Of a stretch of 64,000 nucleotides of DNA, positions 44,513-52,501 are shown piece by piece. Under the pieces are notes generated by a model. The model had not been told where the DNA came from, did no database searches, and saw nothing but the letters and a program-made list of their open reading frames with translations. The stretch is from contig NZ_ML123044.1 of assembly GCF_003846175.1 (NCBI RefSeq), forward strand, positions 927,224 through 991,223, given 5' to 3'. Source of the stretch: Streptomyces sp. ADI95-17. Lineage in GTDB: Bacteria > Actinomycetota > Actinomycetes > Streptomycetales > Streptomycetaceae. A program made the position numbers and the translations under genes. Each line of letters begins with the position of its first letter. Position 1 is the stretch's first letter.

Positions 44513-45079
44513 ATGACCGCCGAGATGGTGGCGCCCGCGTGGATGCACACGCAGATCAGCGCGGAACAGTACGACTCCTGGTCCGAGGAGCAGTGCGCCG
44601 GCATCGAGATCGTGGACGGGATGGTCGTCGTGAGCCCGAGCGCCTCCAAGCGGCACAACCGGCTGGCTCGGCTCTTGGCCAATGCCCTGGACGCCGCCGC
44701 GGGCCCGGACTGGAACGCCGACACGGACTTCGACGTCCGCCTGCAGGACGTTCCACTCATCAACCGCCGACCGGACGTCACCGTCTACCGGGCGGAGACC
44801 ATCGACCTCACGCCCACCCGCCCCGAGCACGTACTCCTGGTCGTCGAAGTCGTGTCGCCCGGTTCGGAGACCACCGACCGGATCGTGAAGGTGGACCAGT
44901 ACGCCAAAGCCGGCATCCCCTTCTACTGGCGCATCGAGCAGTCCGCCACCGGCGTTCCGATCGTCTACACCTACGTCCTCGACCCAGCCACCAGGGCCTA
45001 CCGGGACGGCGAGGTGTTCACCGGCACCGTGAAGGCCACCGCGCCATTCCCTGTCACGGTCGACCTCGGGGCCCTGTGA
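44513..45079 (+). CDS. Uma2-family PD-(D/E)XK endonuclease-like protein
   Basis: 188 residues; ATG with AGGAGG 6 bases ahead. Uma2/DUF820 fold: CAGIEIVDGMVVVSPSASKRHNRLARLLANAL, then the catalytic set RRPDVTVYR, VLLVVEVVSPGSETTDRIVKVDQYAKAGIPFYWRIE (D, ExV and K positions). Genes of this type are abundant in Streptomyces and cyanobacteria. They are often near mobile DNA, and their role is unclear. It lies divergent to yyaL with 231 bases between and opens the island. Confidence 0.85.
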   Translation: MTAEMVAPAWMHTQISAEQYDSWSEEQCAGIEIVDGMVVVSPSASKRHNRLARLLANALDAAAGPDWNADTDFDVRLQDVPLINRRPDVTVYRAETIDLTPTRPEHVLLVVEVVSPGSETTDRIVKVDQYAKAGIPFYWRIEQSATGVPIVYTYVLDPATRAYRDGEVFTGTVKATAPFPVTVDLGAL

Positions 45080-45382
45080 GCAACAAGGAATCGCCCGCGC
45101 CCTCGGCGCCTCCGTGTCCTGCGGGCTAAGGCATGTCCGCAACCGGGGGCCTCTGGGCATCGGTCCCCAGCTCGGCCCGGACCGGTGTTGTTTCGGCATT
45201 CCGCGTGTCCCGCGCAGGCCGTGTCGCTTTGGTGACATCTCTCTTCAGTTCGCTGAACTCGTTCTCAACGTCGGTTTGTTGCCTGACCAGCAGCGTCGCC
45301 GCATGGGTACATCCGTGCGCATGCGGCGGTCTTGACTGATCCGCCACGAGTACGCAGAGTTAGCGCACGCGTGGGGGTGACA
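45080..45382. other. Intergenic region ahead of the ABC-3C operon
   Basis: 303 bases of mixed G+C. It should carry the promoter of the three-gene operon, but no clear box is seen. A leftward frame of 73 codons (45126-45347) with a charged, helical reading (RQQTDVENEFSELKRDVTKATR) exists. It has only moderate codon bias and no recognisable family, so I do not call it a gene. Confidence 0.35.
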
Positions 45383-46756
45383 GTGGAGTCGCTGGTGGGG
45401 GTGCCGAGTGCGCGGCAGCGCTTGTTCTCCGAGCCTCAGCTCGATGACTCGGGTGCAGACACCCTCGACCGGTACAACTGGCAGGCCTCGATGGCAGCAG
45501 CCGACGGCCTTCGTCTGTACTTGGACTCGCTCGACGGCGATGGACGCCCGTCCAAGGACATCGACAGTCGCATCGTCTGCGAGTTGCAGGAAGACTGGGC
45601 AGCGGTCGACGGTGACGCGGTTGAACTGGTCTCGGCCAAGCACCGAGACGTAACCACAGGTCCCTTCACGACGGTCAACGCCCTTGCCGACGCCGGCGGC
45701 GTGGCTCACCTCTTCGGCCGTTGGAACGCACTGCACGAGACCGTCACTTGTCGACTCGTGACGACGTTTGGCTTGTCGTCCGACGCGCAGAAGCTCGAAA
45801 AGGCCTGGGTGAAGCTGAGAGAGCTTCGCATGACACGTCAGCCCCTGGACGTGCCCGATGATCACCGCACATCCGTTGCGGACCTCTGCCAGGCCCTGCG
45901 GTCGTACTGCAAGGAACTGCCTTCAAGTTGGGCACCAGCCGCAAAACCTATGCCGCCTCCTACCGATGTGGAGATCGCGCAGGTTGTCCGATTTATGGCT
46001 GTGCTTGATGTCGAGGCCGAGAAGCCTCTCCGCAGCCAGCTCGAGTTCGCCGCCGCAAACATGTATGCACGCCCGCTATGTAACCGCTTGGGCCTTCCGA
46101 TCGACCCTGAGTCGATTTGGGCAGCTGTGCATGACATCTTCTACGCACGCATGCGCAAGGCAGGACCCATCCCGACGGGCAAGCTGCCCGCCGTACTCGC
46201 CTACCGGGTTGGCGCCACATCACCGAACACGGCCCAGTTGGAGCGCTCCCTCCTAAACCGAATCGTCACACTTGACGACATCGACCTGGCGGTCAGGACT
46301 GCCATCTCCCAGCCTCACGGCTATCGGCCACTTCCCCGTCTTCAGCGAACCACCAAGCTCGCTGTGAAGATGCAGGCAGGCCAGTGTCCGGACAACAGCA
46401 TCGAACGAGCTGAGCACCTAGCTCAGGAGTACAGGGACTTCTGGCGTGATGAGCGCAGCGGCAACCCCACCGCCCGAGTGGCTCAAGCACGCCTCGATCG
46501 CTACCTCTTGCGCATCAGCGACGAAGCAACCCAAACCACACTCTCAGAAGTACCTCGAGGGCCAGCGTTCTGGAAGGCCGTACAACACCTTCTCGCGGCC
46601 TCACCGCCAGCCGAGCTGCCAAACGGGATAGACAGCGAGCTGCTGCTCGGGGGAATCTGCGATCTGAGCAGCCAGTGCAAGGTGTGGTTCAGTGACCGCT
46701 TCGACGTAGACCAAGCCATCGAGGCCATCCAGCGAGGACAGGGGCAGATCTCATGA
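45383..46756 (+). CDS. ABC-3C component 1: DUF4297/Cap4-like nuclease effector
   Basis: 457 residues from the GTG at 45383 (GGGGGTGA ahead); GTGs at 45371 and 45377 are alternatives. The N-terminal domain has RYNWQASMAAADGLRLYL, then RIVCELQEDWAAV and VELVSAKHRDV. The E-x3-D ... E-x4-K order matches the PD-(D/E)XK core of DUF4297/Cap4-type DNA endonucleases. The C-terminal 250 residues are unfamiliar and may bind the partner proteins. It overlaps the next gene by 4 bases. In ABC-three-component systems the first gene carries the effector. G+C is visibly lower than in flanking DNA. Nuclease activity is inferred, not shown. Confidence 0.72.
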   Translation: MESLVGVPSARQRLFSEPQLDDSGADTLDRYNWQASMAAADGLRLYLDSLDGDGRPSKDIDSRIVCELQEDWAAVDGDAVELVSAKHRDVTTGPFTTVNALADAGGVAHLFGRWNALHETVTCRLVTTFGLSSDAQKLEKAWVKLRELRMTRQPLDVPDDHRTSVADLCQALRSYCKELPSSWAPAAKPMPPPTDVEIAQVVRFMAVLDVEAEKPLRSQLEFAAANMYARPLCNRLGLPIDPESIWAAVHDIFYARMRKAGPIPTGKLPAVLAYRVGATSPNTAQLERSLLNRIVTLDDIDLAVRTAISQPHGYRPLPRLQRTTKLAVKMQAGQCPDNSIERAEHLAQEYRDFWRDERSGNPTARVAQARLDRYLLRISDEATQTTLSEVPRGPAFWKAVQHLLAASPPAELPNGIDSELLLGGICDLSSQCKVWFSDRFDVDQAIEAIQRGQGQIS

Positions 46757-47316
46757 ACGACGCCCTGGACCGCGCCCTGCTGCGCGAGGACCTCGCCTAT
46801 CACCAAACACGGGTCCTTATCCTCGTGACCTCCGTGGCCGGCACCACTGGCCACAGCGGCAAGCTCGATGGCCTAACAAAACTGGCGAAGCTCGACTTCC
46901 TGTTGCGCTATCCCGCCTTGGCCTCCACAGTGCTCGACTTGCTTGATCCGCGAGATCAACGTCTGGCTCTGGCCCCTGAGGAACTAGCGGCACCAACCGA
47001 GGTTGAGGCACCGATGACTCGATACAAATACGGCCCTTGGGATGACCGCTACTACGCAGTCATTGGCGCACTGGTAGGACGCGGCCTTCTTCGCTACGCA
47101 AAGGGCCGCAGAGGAAGCGTGGCGTTGGTTCCGACGCCGTCGGGTAAGCGACTTGTGGCAGATTTGGCTGCCACAGAAGCATGGGCGGTTATTAAGGAAC
47201 GCAGCGACGCCGTCGCAGAAGCCTCTGCAGACATGACCGGAAACACCTTGAAGGACCTCATCTATGAGCGGCTGGCCGATCTAATGAACCGCCCACACAG
47301 GGAGGTCATTCAGTGA
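46753..47316 (+). CDS. ABC-3C middle component (winged-helix type)
   Basis: 187 residues, ATG in a 4-base ATGA overlap with component 1, and itself overlapped 4 bases by the ATPase. It has VLILVTSVAGTTGHSGKLDGLTKLAKLDFLLRYPAL and MTRYKYGPWDDRYYAVIGALVGRGLLRYAKGRRG, which match the middle-component 2 family of ABC-3C systems. The 'LTKLAKLDFLLRYP' segment is the strongest mark. The protein is small, soluble and probably links the effector to the ATPase. Strict translational coupling on both sides supports one complex with set stoichiometry. Confidence 0.75.
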   Translation: MNDALDRALLREDLAYHQTRVLILVTSVAGTTGHSGKLDGLTKLAKLDFLLRYPALASTVLDLLDPRDQRLALAPEELAAPTEVEAPMTRYKYGPWDDRYYAVIGALVGRGLLRYAKGRRGSVALVPTPSGKRLVADLAATEAWAVIKERSDAVAEASADMTGNTLKDLIYERLADLMNRPHREVIQ

Positions 47317-49238
47317 CTACTAAGTTTCGCCTCGAGAAGGTAGAGATCCATTCTACTGAGGGACCTGTGCAGTATCAGTTCCCGTCAGATCTGACAGTCC
47401 TGGCCGGCCCCACGGGTGTTGGCAAGACCACGCTTCTCGAACTGATCAAGTGGGGCCTAGGAGGCGACGGCCAGCTAGCCCCCGTCGTAACGGAAAACGT
47501 TCTAGACCTCTCGCTTCAAGTCTCGGTCGGTGAAAGCAGGTTCCGCCTCTCTCGAAGTCTTGACCCGCAAAAAAGGAACAACGTTCGCGTCACAGATCTC
47601 GTGACCGGCGAGCGCCTTCGAGATCATCAGGTTAAGTCGGGCGAGGATGGCAGCCTTAACGCTCTTCTCATGACGAGCCTAGGGCTTCCGACTGACATGC
47701 GTGCCGCTGCACAGACTGGCCGCAGCACGAAGGCTGGGTCGCGGATTACATTCGCAGACATCTTCACGTACATGTACGTCCCCCAATCAGAAATAAACCG
47801 AGACATCGCGAGAAGCCAAGACTCGTATCTCGAGCCGAAACGCAAGGCAGTATTTGAGCTCATTTTTGCGCTTGCCGATCCGGAGCTCTTCGACAAGCGT
47901 TCAGAGGCGAACACCCTCAAGGGGATGGTCGAAGAAGCCTCAGATCACCACAAGAAGATTCTCCAATTCTTGCGGGACAGCAACACGCAAAGCAAGGAAG
48001 AGGCGGAGCAGGAACGCGAGAAAGCCCTCGATTCTCAGCGAGAGGCAGAGGAACAGAGGACACAGCTCAGGGACGATATCGATCCCGTCACCGATCGCGA
48101 AACGCAGGCGCTCCGCGACCTGCTCAGCGAGGCTGAGCGAAGTCTCGCTGATGCACGTAGCACGGCGGTTTTCCTCGGCCGGCAAGCAGAGGAGCTCTCC
48201 GGCGAACGCCGTCGGGTAAATGCTGACCTGGCTCGCCTGAACCGAATGCGCGACGCGGGCGAGAGGTTGGCACAGATCGAGTTCACCACCTGTCCCCGCT
48301 GTATGCAGGCACTGAAAACCCGCGAGGTGCCCCATGGGCACTGCCGACTGTGCTTGCTTCCGGATGAAGCAGCATCGACGGATGAGCTCGATCAGTACGA
48401 AACCGTGCAACTCATGGATCAGATGGAAGAAATGGAAAAGCAGCTGGCCTTCGTTGACCAGCAGACACAGAATGCACGGCAGTTGATCCTGGACCGCCAA
48501 AATCTTGTTCGACACCTTGAGGCCGCGATCGACACACGGACAGCCAACCGCGTAAGCCCGCGGCTTCAAGCGTACAGCGACATCTCCGAGAAAATCGCAG
48601 CCTCGCGGGTCGCGCAGAAGTACTTTGAGAATGTCCTGCAGCAATGGGACCGGGTTGCAGATCTGGCAAACGTGGAAGACGAACTCCGGAAGAAGTACGA
48701 GCGAACCGTCCGGGAAATCGAGCAGAAAGATTCGGAACTCCAGGAGCGGCGAAGGTACATCGTTGGCGAGATTTCCAAGGAGTTCAATCGCGTTGTATCA
48801 GACCTGCAAATTCCTGGAGTTAAGGAAGCCAGCATTCACGAAACCAACTACCTGCCACTGCTTAACGGGAAACCCTTTAAGCACTTCTCCCGGGGTGGCG
48901 GCATCGTAACTGCCACACAGGTTGCCTATTGGACTGCTCTGCTCGCGGTCGCTCTTCGGGAGAGGGGCGTCCCTTACCCGACTTTCCTGCTTCTCGACAG
49001 CCCTCGCCTTGCCCTGAACGAGGAACAGGATCTCACTTCCGGTCTCTACCGGAGGTTGGTGACCCTGGCCGAGGCAAACTCCGGACGAGTTCAGATAATC
49101 GTTGCCGACCACGCTCTGCCAGCGGTATACCGAAAGGACTATGCCGAGATCGCCTTCAGCTACGCGAAGCCAACAATTAGTTCCGTGAAGCACCCTGGAA
49201 AGGGAGGCGTTAAGCCGTTGGGCGCTACGGCTGGTTAA
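47313..49238 (+). CDS. ABC-3C component 3: SMC/Rad50-like ABC ATPase
   Basis: 641 residues from a GTG overlapping the middle component by 4 bases. Walker A VLAGPTGVGKTTLLELIKWG (residues 29-48), Q-loop-like YVPQSEINRDIA, two long coiled-coil stretches (about 210-320 and 365-500), and between them a CPRC...CRLC zinc hook (Cys 327, 330, 344, 347). The signature region is HFSRGGGIVTATQVAYWTALLAVALRE, and Walker B is FLLLDSPRLALNEEQDL, where the usual Asp-Glu is Asp-Ser. This is the architecture of ABC ATPases in ABC-3C conflict systems. It would sense invading nucleic acid or a repair state and license the nuclease. Lower G+C than flanks. Confidence 0.82.
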   Translation: MTTKFRLEKVEIHSTEGPVQYQFPSDLTVLAGPTGVGKTTLLELIKWGLGGDGQLAPVVTENVLDLSLQVSVGESRFRLSRSLDPQKRNNVRVTDLVTGERLRDHQVKSGEDGSLNALLMTSLGLPTDMRAAAQTGRSTKAGSRITFADIFTYMYVPQSEINRDIARSQDSYLEPKRKAVFELIFALADPELFDKRSEANTLKGMVEEASDHHKKILQFLRDSNTQSKEEAEQEREKALDSQREAEEQRTQLRDDIDPVTDRETQALRDLLSEAERSLADARSTAVFLGRQAEELSGERRRVNADLARLNRMRDAGERLAQIEFTTCPRCMQALKTREVPHGHCRLCLLPDEAASTDELDQYETVQLMDQMEEMEKQLAFVDQQTQNARQLILDRQNLVRHLEAAIDTRTANRVSPRLQAYSDISEKIAASRVAQKYFENVLQQWDRVADLANVEDELRKKYERTVREIEQKDSELQERRRYIVGEISKEFNRVVSDLQIPGVKEASIHETNYLPLLNGKPFKHFSRGGGIVTATQVAYWTALLAVALRERGVPYPTFLLLDSPRLALNEEQDLTSGLYRRLVTLAEANSGRVQIIVADHALPAVYRKDYAEIAFSYAKPTISSVKHPGKGGVKPLGATAG

Positions 49239-49293
49239 GGGAATCCCCGCCGTCTCCGACAGGCAAGTTCATTTCGGGCGAACGAAAATCAAG

Positions 49294-49720
49294 TCACCCG
49301 CCCTCAGCCTCAAGCGCCTTCTGCAGGCGGGCGCGAGCGCGGTGGAGATGGACGTGGAATGTGTTCGCTGCAACACCGAGGTGATCGCCAATCTCATTTG
49401 CATGAAGGCCAGTTGCCGTAAGCAGCAGAAATGATCTCTGTCTAGCTGGCAGTGCGGCGATGGCCGACTCGATCAACTGCATCAGGTTGATGGAGTCGTA
49501 GTCTTCGTCCGCTTCCGGAGCAATCGTCTCAAGCATCTCGCGATCAACAGAGTCCCTCAAAGGTCCGGCTTCGCAGGTGGTCGACGGCGAGATTGCAGGC
49601 CACCTTCGTGACGTAGGCGCGGGGTGCGGCAAGGTGGTCCCAGTGGTGTGCGACCCGGACGAAAGCTTCCTGCGCGATGTCTTCAGCGTAGGCGTCGAGC
49701 TTGGGATACCGGCGCCTCAT
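49294..49720 (-). pseudogene. ECF sigma factor remnant, frameshifted
   Basis: Two frames together resemble an ECF/SigE-type sigma factor. The first (49720 down to about 49560) gives MRRRYPKLDAYAEDIAQEAFVRVAHHW and PRAYVTKVACNLAVDHLRSR, the second half of region 2. The second (about 49575 down to 49294) gives LMQLIESAIAALPARQRSFLLLTATGLHANEIGDHLGVAANTFHVHLHRARARLQKAL, a clear region 4. The frame changes near 49545-49575, and the N-terminal part of region 2 is missing. I read it as a decayed gene. Programmed frameshifting is less likely. No anti-sigma gene is adjacent. Confidence 0.65.
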
Positions 49721-50016
49721 GACGGCGGACGAGGCAAGAGGGCCCAGGTCCCGAGTTTGGGCGGGATGCACATGCCAGTGCCGATGAAGCCGCAGTGCAC
49801 CCAGATACGGTCGGCCGCCCCGGCGCCTGGGTCTACCCTGGCCGCGCCGTAGCTGATCACCCTCGGCGCACCCGCCCTGTAGTCCTCACACTCGACCACG
49901 GGCGGCGGGTGCTGACCACTCCCGTCACCGCCACTCTGGCCCCACGGGGCTGCTGCCGGATCGGGAAACCTGTCGCAGCCCCGTGGCGGCCCACCCCCTG
50001 CCACTCCGCCACGCAA
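49717..50016 (-). CDS. Uncertain ORF upstream of the sigma remnant
   Basis: 99 codons with strong GC bias at third positions, ending in TGA that overlaps the ATG of the sigma remnant by 4 bases. The reading (for example VVECEDYRAGAPRVISYGAARVDPG and ADRIWVHCGFIGTGMCIPP) matches nothing I know. It might be a small exported protein or a leftover from a longer gene. Kept because of its codon pattern and coupling. Confidence 0.35.
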   Translation of the reverse strand: MRGGVAGGGPPRGCDRFPDPAAAPWGQSGGDGSGQHPPPVVECEDYRAGAPRVISYGAARVDPGAGAADRIWVHCGFIGTGMCIPPKLGTWALLPRPPS

Positions 50017-50058
50017 TCCTGACTGTGGCGTGGGCCGCAGAATGCGGCTCCGCGCCCC

Positions 50059-50208
50059 CTACTCCTCAGCGGCGACAGCGGGTGCGCTGCCCTCCAAGTA
50101 CTGGCGGATACTGGCGATCTTCTCGGGCCCCCACTCGGGCGAAGCGGCCAGTTTGGCCTCCACCCAGGCGTCGATACTTGCGTTCAGGTCCTCATCGTAC
50201 GTATCCAC
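50059..50208 (-). CDS. Small island protein (49 aa), repeated at the second junction
   Basis: GTG start with GCGGGAG 4 bases ahead. Reading starts MDTYDEDLNASIDAWVEAKL and continues AASPEWGPEKIASIRQYLEG. A frameshifted homologue lies at 55392-55570, reading MDTF... and WVEDQLAASPKWTPEQYVSIRQHLEGG. Both copies lie directly downstream, on the same strand, of a truncated yyaL start. The 'LAASPxWxPEKxxxIRQxL' helix resembles short proteins often found at the ends of actinomycete integrative elements, but I cannot name a function. It may be transcribed from the captured yyaL promoter. Confidence 0.6.
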   Translation of the reverse strand: MDTYDEDLNASIDAWVEAKLAASPEWGPEKIASIRQYLEGSAPAVAAEE

Positions 50209-50269
50209 GCGACTCCCGCCCCTGACACACCCCAGGCCATGACTGCCTGGCCACTCACACGCCCTGCCG

Positions 50270-50422
50270 CTAGTGACACGCAGAGTATCCAACTGGCAGC
50301 AGAACGGGAACATCGTGCCGTTTTGCTTCCTCGAACGCCTTGGGTCCCCACGGCCACCAGTCGACCGGGTTGTCAGCGTGCTGAAGCCGACATGGCGAGG
50401 TCGCACCAGCCAACCGGTTCAT
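50270..50422 (-). pseudogene. yyaL 5' fragment 1 (island junction)
   Basis: 50 codons starting [50 protein letters not shown], then TAG. Against the full yyaL gene the 149 bases from the ATG to the 17-bp core align without gaps, with about 15 differences (90%). Homology ends exactly at the core repeat. It is a displaced original start of a yyaL gene or a start brought in by an earlier insertion. Confidence 0.85.
50274..50290. other. Putative right attachment site (core repeat)
   Basis: TGACACGCAGAGTATCC, identical to 44133-44149 and in the same orientation. Together they bound a 6.1-kb segment holding the Uma2 gene, the ABC-3C operon and the sigma remnant. Confidence 0.6.
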
Positions 50423-50568
50423 GCGGGTCAGCCTCCCACAGGGTCTGACGCGAGCACCGCAACCCGCCCGAGCCCGCCACTCTCGGCCGGGTCGGGGTCC
50501 CACTGCCCCGGAACCGCCGGCTGGCCTTGGGGACGAGTGGTGCGTCGATCGCGCCGCCTGACTTCTTG

Positions 50569-50598
50569 TGCAAGTGACAGTATCTGAAGTACCTTGCA
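50569..50598 (+). promoter_or_regulatory. Inverted repeat over the NrtR-like promoter
   Basis: TGCAAG (50569-50574) and CTTGCA (50593-50598) are perfect 6-bp arms 18 bases apart. TTGTGC at 50566-50571 and TACCTT at 50590-50595 could be -35 and -10 boxes; transcription would then start at or near the ATG at 50603, giving a leaderless mRNA. Autoregulation by the encoded winged-helix protein is likely. Confidence 0.55.
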
Positions 50599-50602
50599 AA
50601 AC

Positions 50603-51325
50603 ATGCCAGATGACGCATGGTCACCACCTCCCGTCCTACTGACAGTCGATCTCGTGATCCTGACGCTGCGGGAGAGTCGTCTGCACGTGCTCTTGGTGGA
50701 ACGGGGCGAAGAACCCTTCCAGGGCGCCCTCGCGCTGCCGGGAGGATTTCTGAACCACGATGAGGAGGAGATCCTCGACGCCGCCCACCGCGAGCTGAGC
50801 GAGGAAACGGCACTGACCTCCGGCTGGGTGCACCTTGAGCAACTGGCCGTGTACGGAAGTCCGGGCCGCGACCCGCGGGGACGAGTCGTCTCCGTAGCTC
50901 ACCTGGCGATCGCACCGGGGCTGCCCGATCCCGTCGCGGGGACGGATGCCACCGAGGCCGCGTGGATTCCCGCGGACGCCGTCCTGTCCGGCGAGACCGC
51001 TCTCGCATTCGACCACCGTCGCATCGCCGAAGACGGGATCGAACGCGCGCGCGCCAAGATCGAGTTCTCGGCGCTGGCTACCGCTTTCTGCGGGGAGAGC
51101 TTCACCATCGCGGAGCTCCAGCAGGTGTACGAGGCCGTCTGGGGCACTCCGCTCGACACCCGCAACTTCTATCGGAAGGTCCAGGCCGCGAAGGGATTCA
51201 TCGTTCCCACCGGCGCGGACCGCAAGGCCACAGGGGGGCGGCCCGCGCGGCTGTACCGGGCCGGGCCGAACACCGTGCTGTTTCCACCGCTGATCCGACC
51301 CCGCACGACAGAGGAAGAGGAGTAG
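50603..51325 (+). CDS. NrtR-like regulator: Nudix domain + winged helix
   Basis: 240 residues from ATG at 50603. Residues 10-140 are a Nudix domain: [40 protein letters not shown], then [23 protein letters not shown]. The Nudix box has one extra residue and Ala for the final Gly, so it probably senses rather than hydrolyses. Residues 155-225 are the NrtR-type winged helix: [33 protein letters not shown] and [11 protein letters not shown]. Known NrtR proteins control NAD genes and respond to ADP-ribose. Here it heads an operon with a nucleosidase-fold enzyme (next ATG follows the stop directly) and two membrane proteins. Confidence 0.88.
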   Translation: MPDDAWSPPPVLLTVDLVILTLRESRLHVLLVERGEEPFQGALALPGGFLNHDEEEILDAAHRELSEETALTSGWVHLEQLAVYGSPGRDPRGRVVSVAHLAIAPGLPDPVAGTDATEAAWIPADAVLSGETALAFDHRRIAEDGIERARAKIEFSALATAFCGESFTIAELQQVYEAVWGTPLDTRNFYRKVQAAKGFIVPTGADRKATGGRPARLYRAGPNTVLFPPLIRPRTTEEEE

Positions 51326-52501
51326 ATGTCGAAACACCTGGTGGTGATTCTCACCGCCCTCAATCTTGAGTATCAGTCCGTGCGCGAGAGGCTGGTGGAT
51401 CTTCGATTACATCTCCACAAGAGTGGTACCCGGTTCGAAGTGGGCGTCGTGAAGGGCACGTCGTGCCGTGTCGCGCTCGGTCTGACGAGCAAGGGAAACC
51501 AGTCCTCCGCGGTGATCGCGGAACGCGCGATCCAGGAGTTCTCGCCCGTGGCCGTGCTGTTCGTCGGGGTCGCCGGCGCCCTGTGGGATGCCACGAGGCT
51601 GGGTGACGTGGTGGTGGCGTCGCATGTGTACGCCTACCACGGCGGCACCAGCGAGGACGATGGGCTCAAAGCCCGCCCTCGGGTGTGGGAAGCGCCGCAC
51701 GGCATCAGCCAGCTCGCCTCGCACCTGGCCCGCCTGGACGAGTGGGCGGATCCCCCGCCTGGTCACGAGGACCGACCGCAGGTGCGTTTCGGGGCTGTCG
51801 CCGCCGGCGAGATCGTCCAGAACTCGAGGATCTCGGCCGAGGCGAAGTGGATCCGGCAGCACTACAACGATGCGCTCGCCATCGAGATGGAGGCCGCCGG
51901 TGTGGCCCAGGCCGGCCATCTCAGCGGAGCTCCCGTGGCCATCGTCCGGGGAATAAGCGACCGGGCGGACGGCACGAAGAACAGTTCGGACGACCGCAAC
52001 TGGCAGCCTCGGGCCGCGGCGAACGCGGCGGCTTTCGCCGTCCGCCTGGCAGTGGAACTGGTGAACGAGCAGGGGGAGTCCGCCATGCAGTCCGCAATAG
52101 CCCAGGACGACAGGGACCGTTCGGTCGAGCGATTAGACCGGGGGGTCATCAACACCGCTCACAACAGCACCGTCGGCATCATGGCCAGCTCGGTCACGGG
52201 CAGCAGTGTCCACATGGGCACGGCCCCGAAGGCATCCGGTCCGACGGACCTGGTCACGGAGCTGAACGGGTTCCGCGACCAGCTGAGGTGGCACCGCGCC
52301 GAGGGCGTGCTCGACGAGGACAGTTACCAGGCGGCCCTGACCGATCTGGAATCCTCCCTCCGGTCGGCCGGAGAGCGTGCCCATGGGTCGTCGAAGCAGA
52401 CCGTCCTTGCGCTCAAGAGGCTGCGTGGACTGGTCGCGGAATGCCCCGCGCTGGTAGCCGCGTTGGCCCCCCTGGTCGCTGCAGCCGGTGGCCTGGCATG
52501 A
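51326..52501 (+). CDS. Nucleoside phosphorylase/MTAN-fold enzyme with C-terminal partner domain
   Basis: 391 residues; ATG directly after the regulator's TAG, with AGAGGAAGAGGAG just ahead. Residues 1-250 have the PNP/UDP-phosphorylase fold: VVILTALNLEYQSVRE (acidic residue like MTAN Glu12), VAVLFVGVAGALWDATRLGDVVVASHVYAY, VAAGEIVQNSR, ALAIEMEAAGVAQAG and AIVRGISDRADG (catalytic Asp). It should cleave an N-glycosidic bond of a nucleoside or nucleotide. Residues 265-391 are an extra domain: NSTVGIMASSVTGSSVHMG, then a helical bundle (LVTELNGFRDQLRWHRAEGVLDEDSYQAAL). The short motif recurs in the next protein. Overlaps the next gene by 4 bases. Confidence 0.85.
   Translation: MSKHLVVILTALNLEYQSVRERLVDLRLHLHKSGTRFEVGVVKGTSCRVALGLTSKGNQSSAVIAERAIQEFSPVAVLFVGVAGALWDATRLGDVVVASHVYAYHGGTSEDDGLKARPRVWEAPHGISQLASHLARLDEWADPPPGHEDRPQVRFGAVAAGEIVQNSRISAEAKWIRQHYNDALAIEMEAAGVAQAGHLSGAPVAIVRGISDRADGTKNSSDDRNWQPRAAANAAAFAVRLAVELVNEQGESAMQSAIAQDDRDRSVERLDRGVINTAHNSTVGIMASSVTGSSVHMGTAPKASGPTDLVTELNGFRDQLRWHRAEGVLDEDSYQAALTDLESSLRSAGERAHGSSKQTVLALKRLRGLVAECPALVAALAPLVAAAGGLA

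Noticed and set aside
44513..45079. Uma2 gene as a transposase or integrase of the island
   Set aside because: The fold is PD-(D/E)XK of the Uma2/DUF820 type with no recombinase motif; no evidence of DNA strand transfer activity in the family.
45126..45347. A leftward 73-codon frame ahead of the ABC-3C operon
   Set aside because: Moderate codon bias, no ribosome site worth noting and no family; could not be separated from chance.
45340..45365. ACGCAGAGT in GAGTACGCAGAGTTAGC resembling part of the 17-bp core repeat
   Set aside because: Only 9 bases match in the middle of the core and there is no yyaL homology beside it.
45332..45382. TTG start for the Cap4-like nuclease 17 codons upstream of the chosen GTG
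   Set aside because: No ribosome site before the TTG, while GGGGGTGA stands before the GTG at 45383. The three nearby GTGs remain open.
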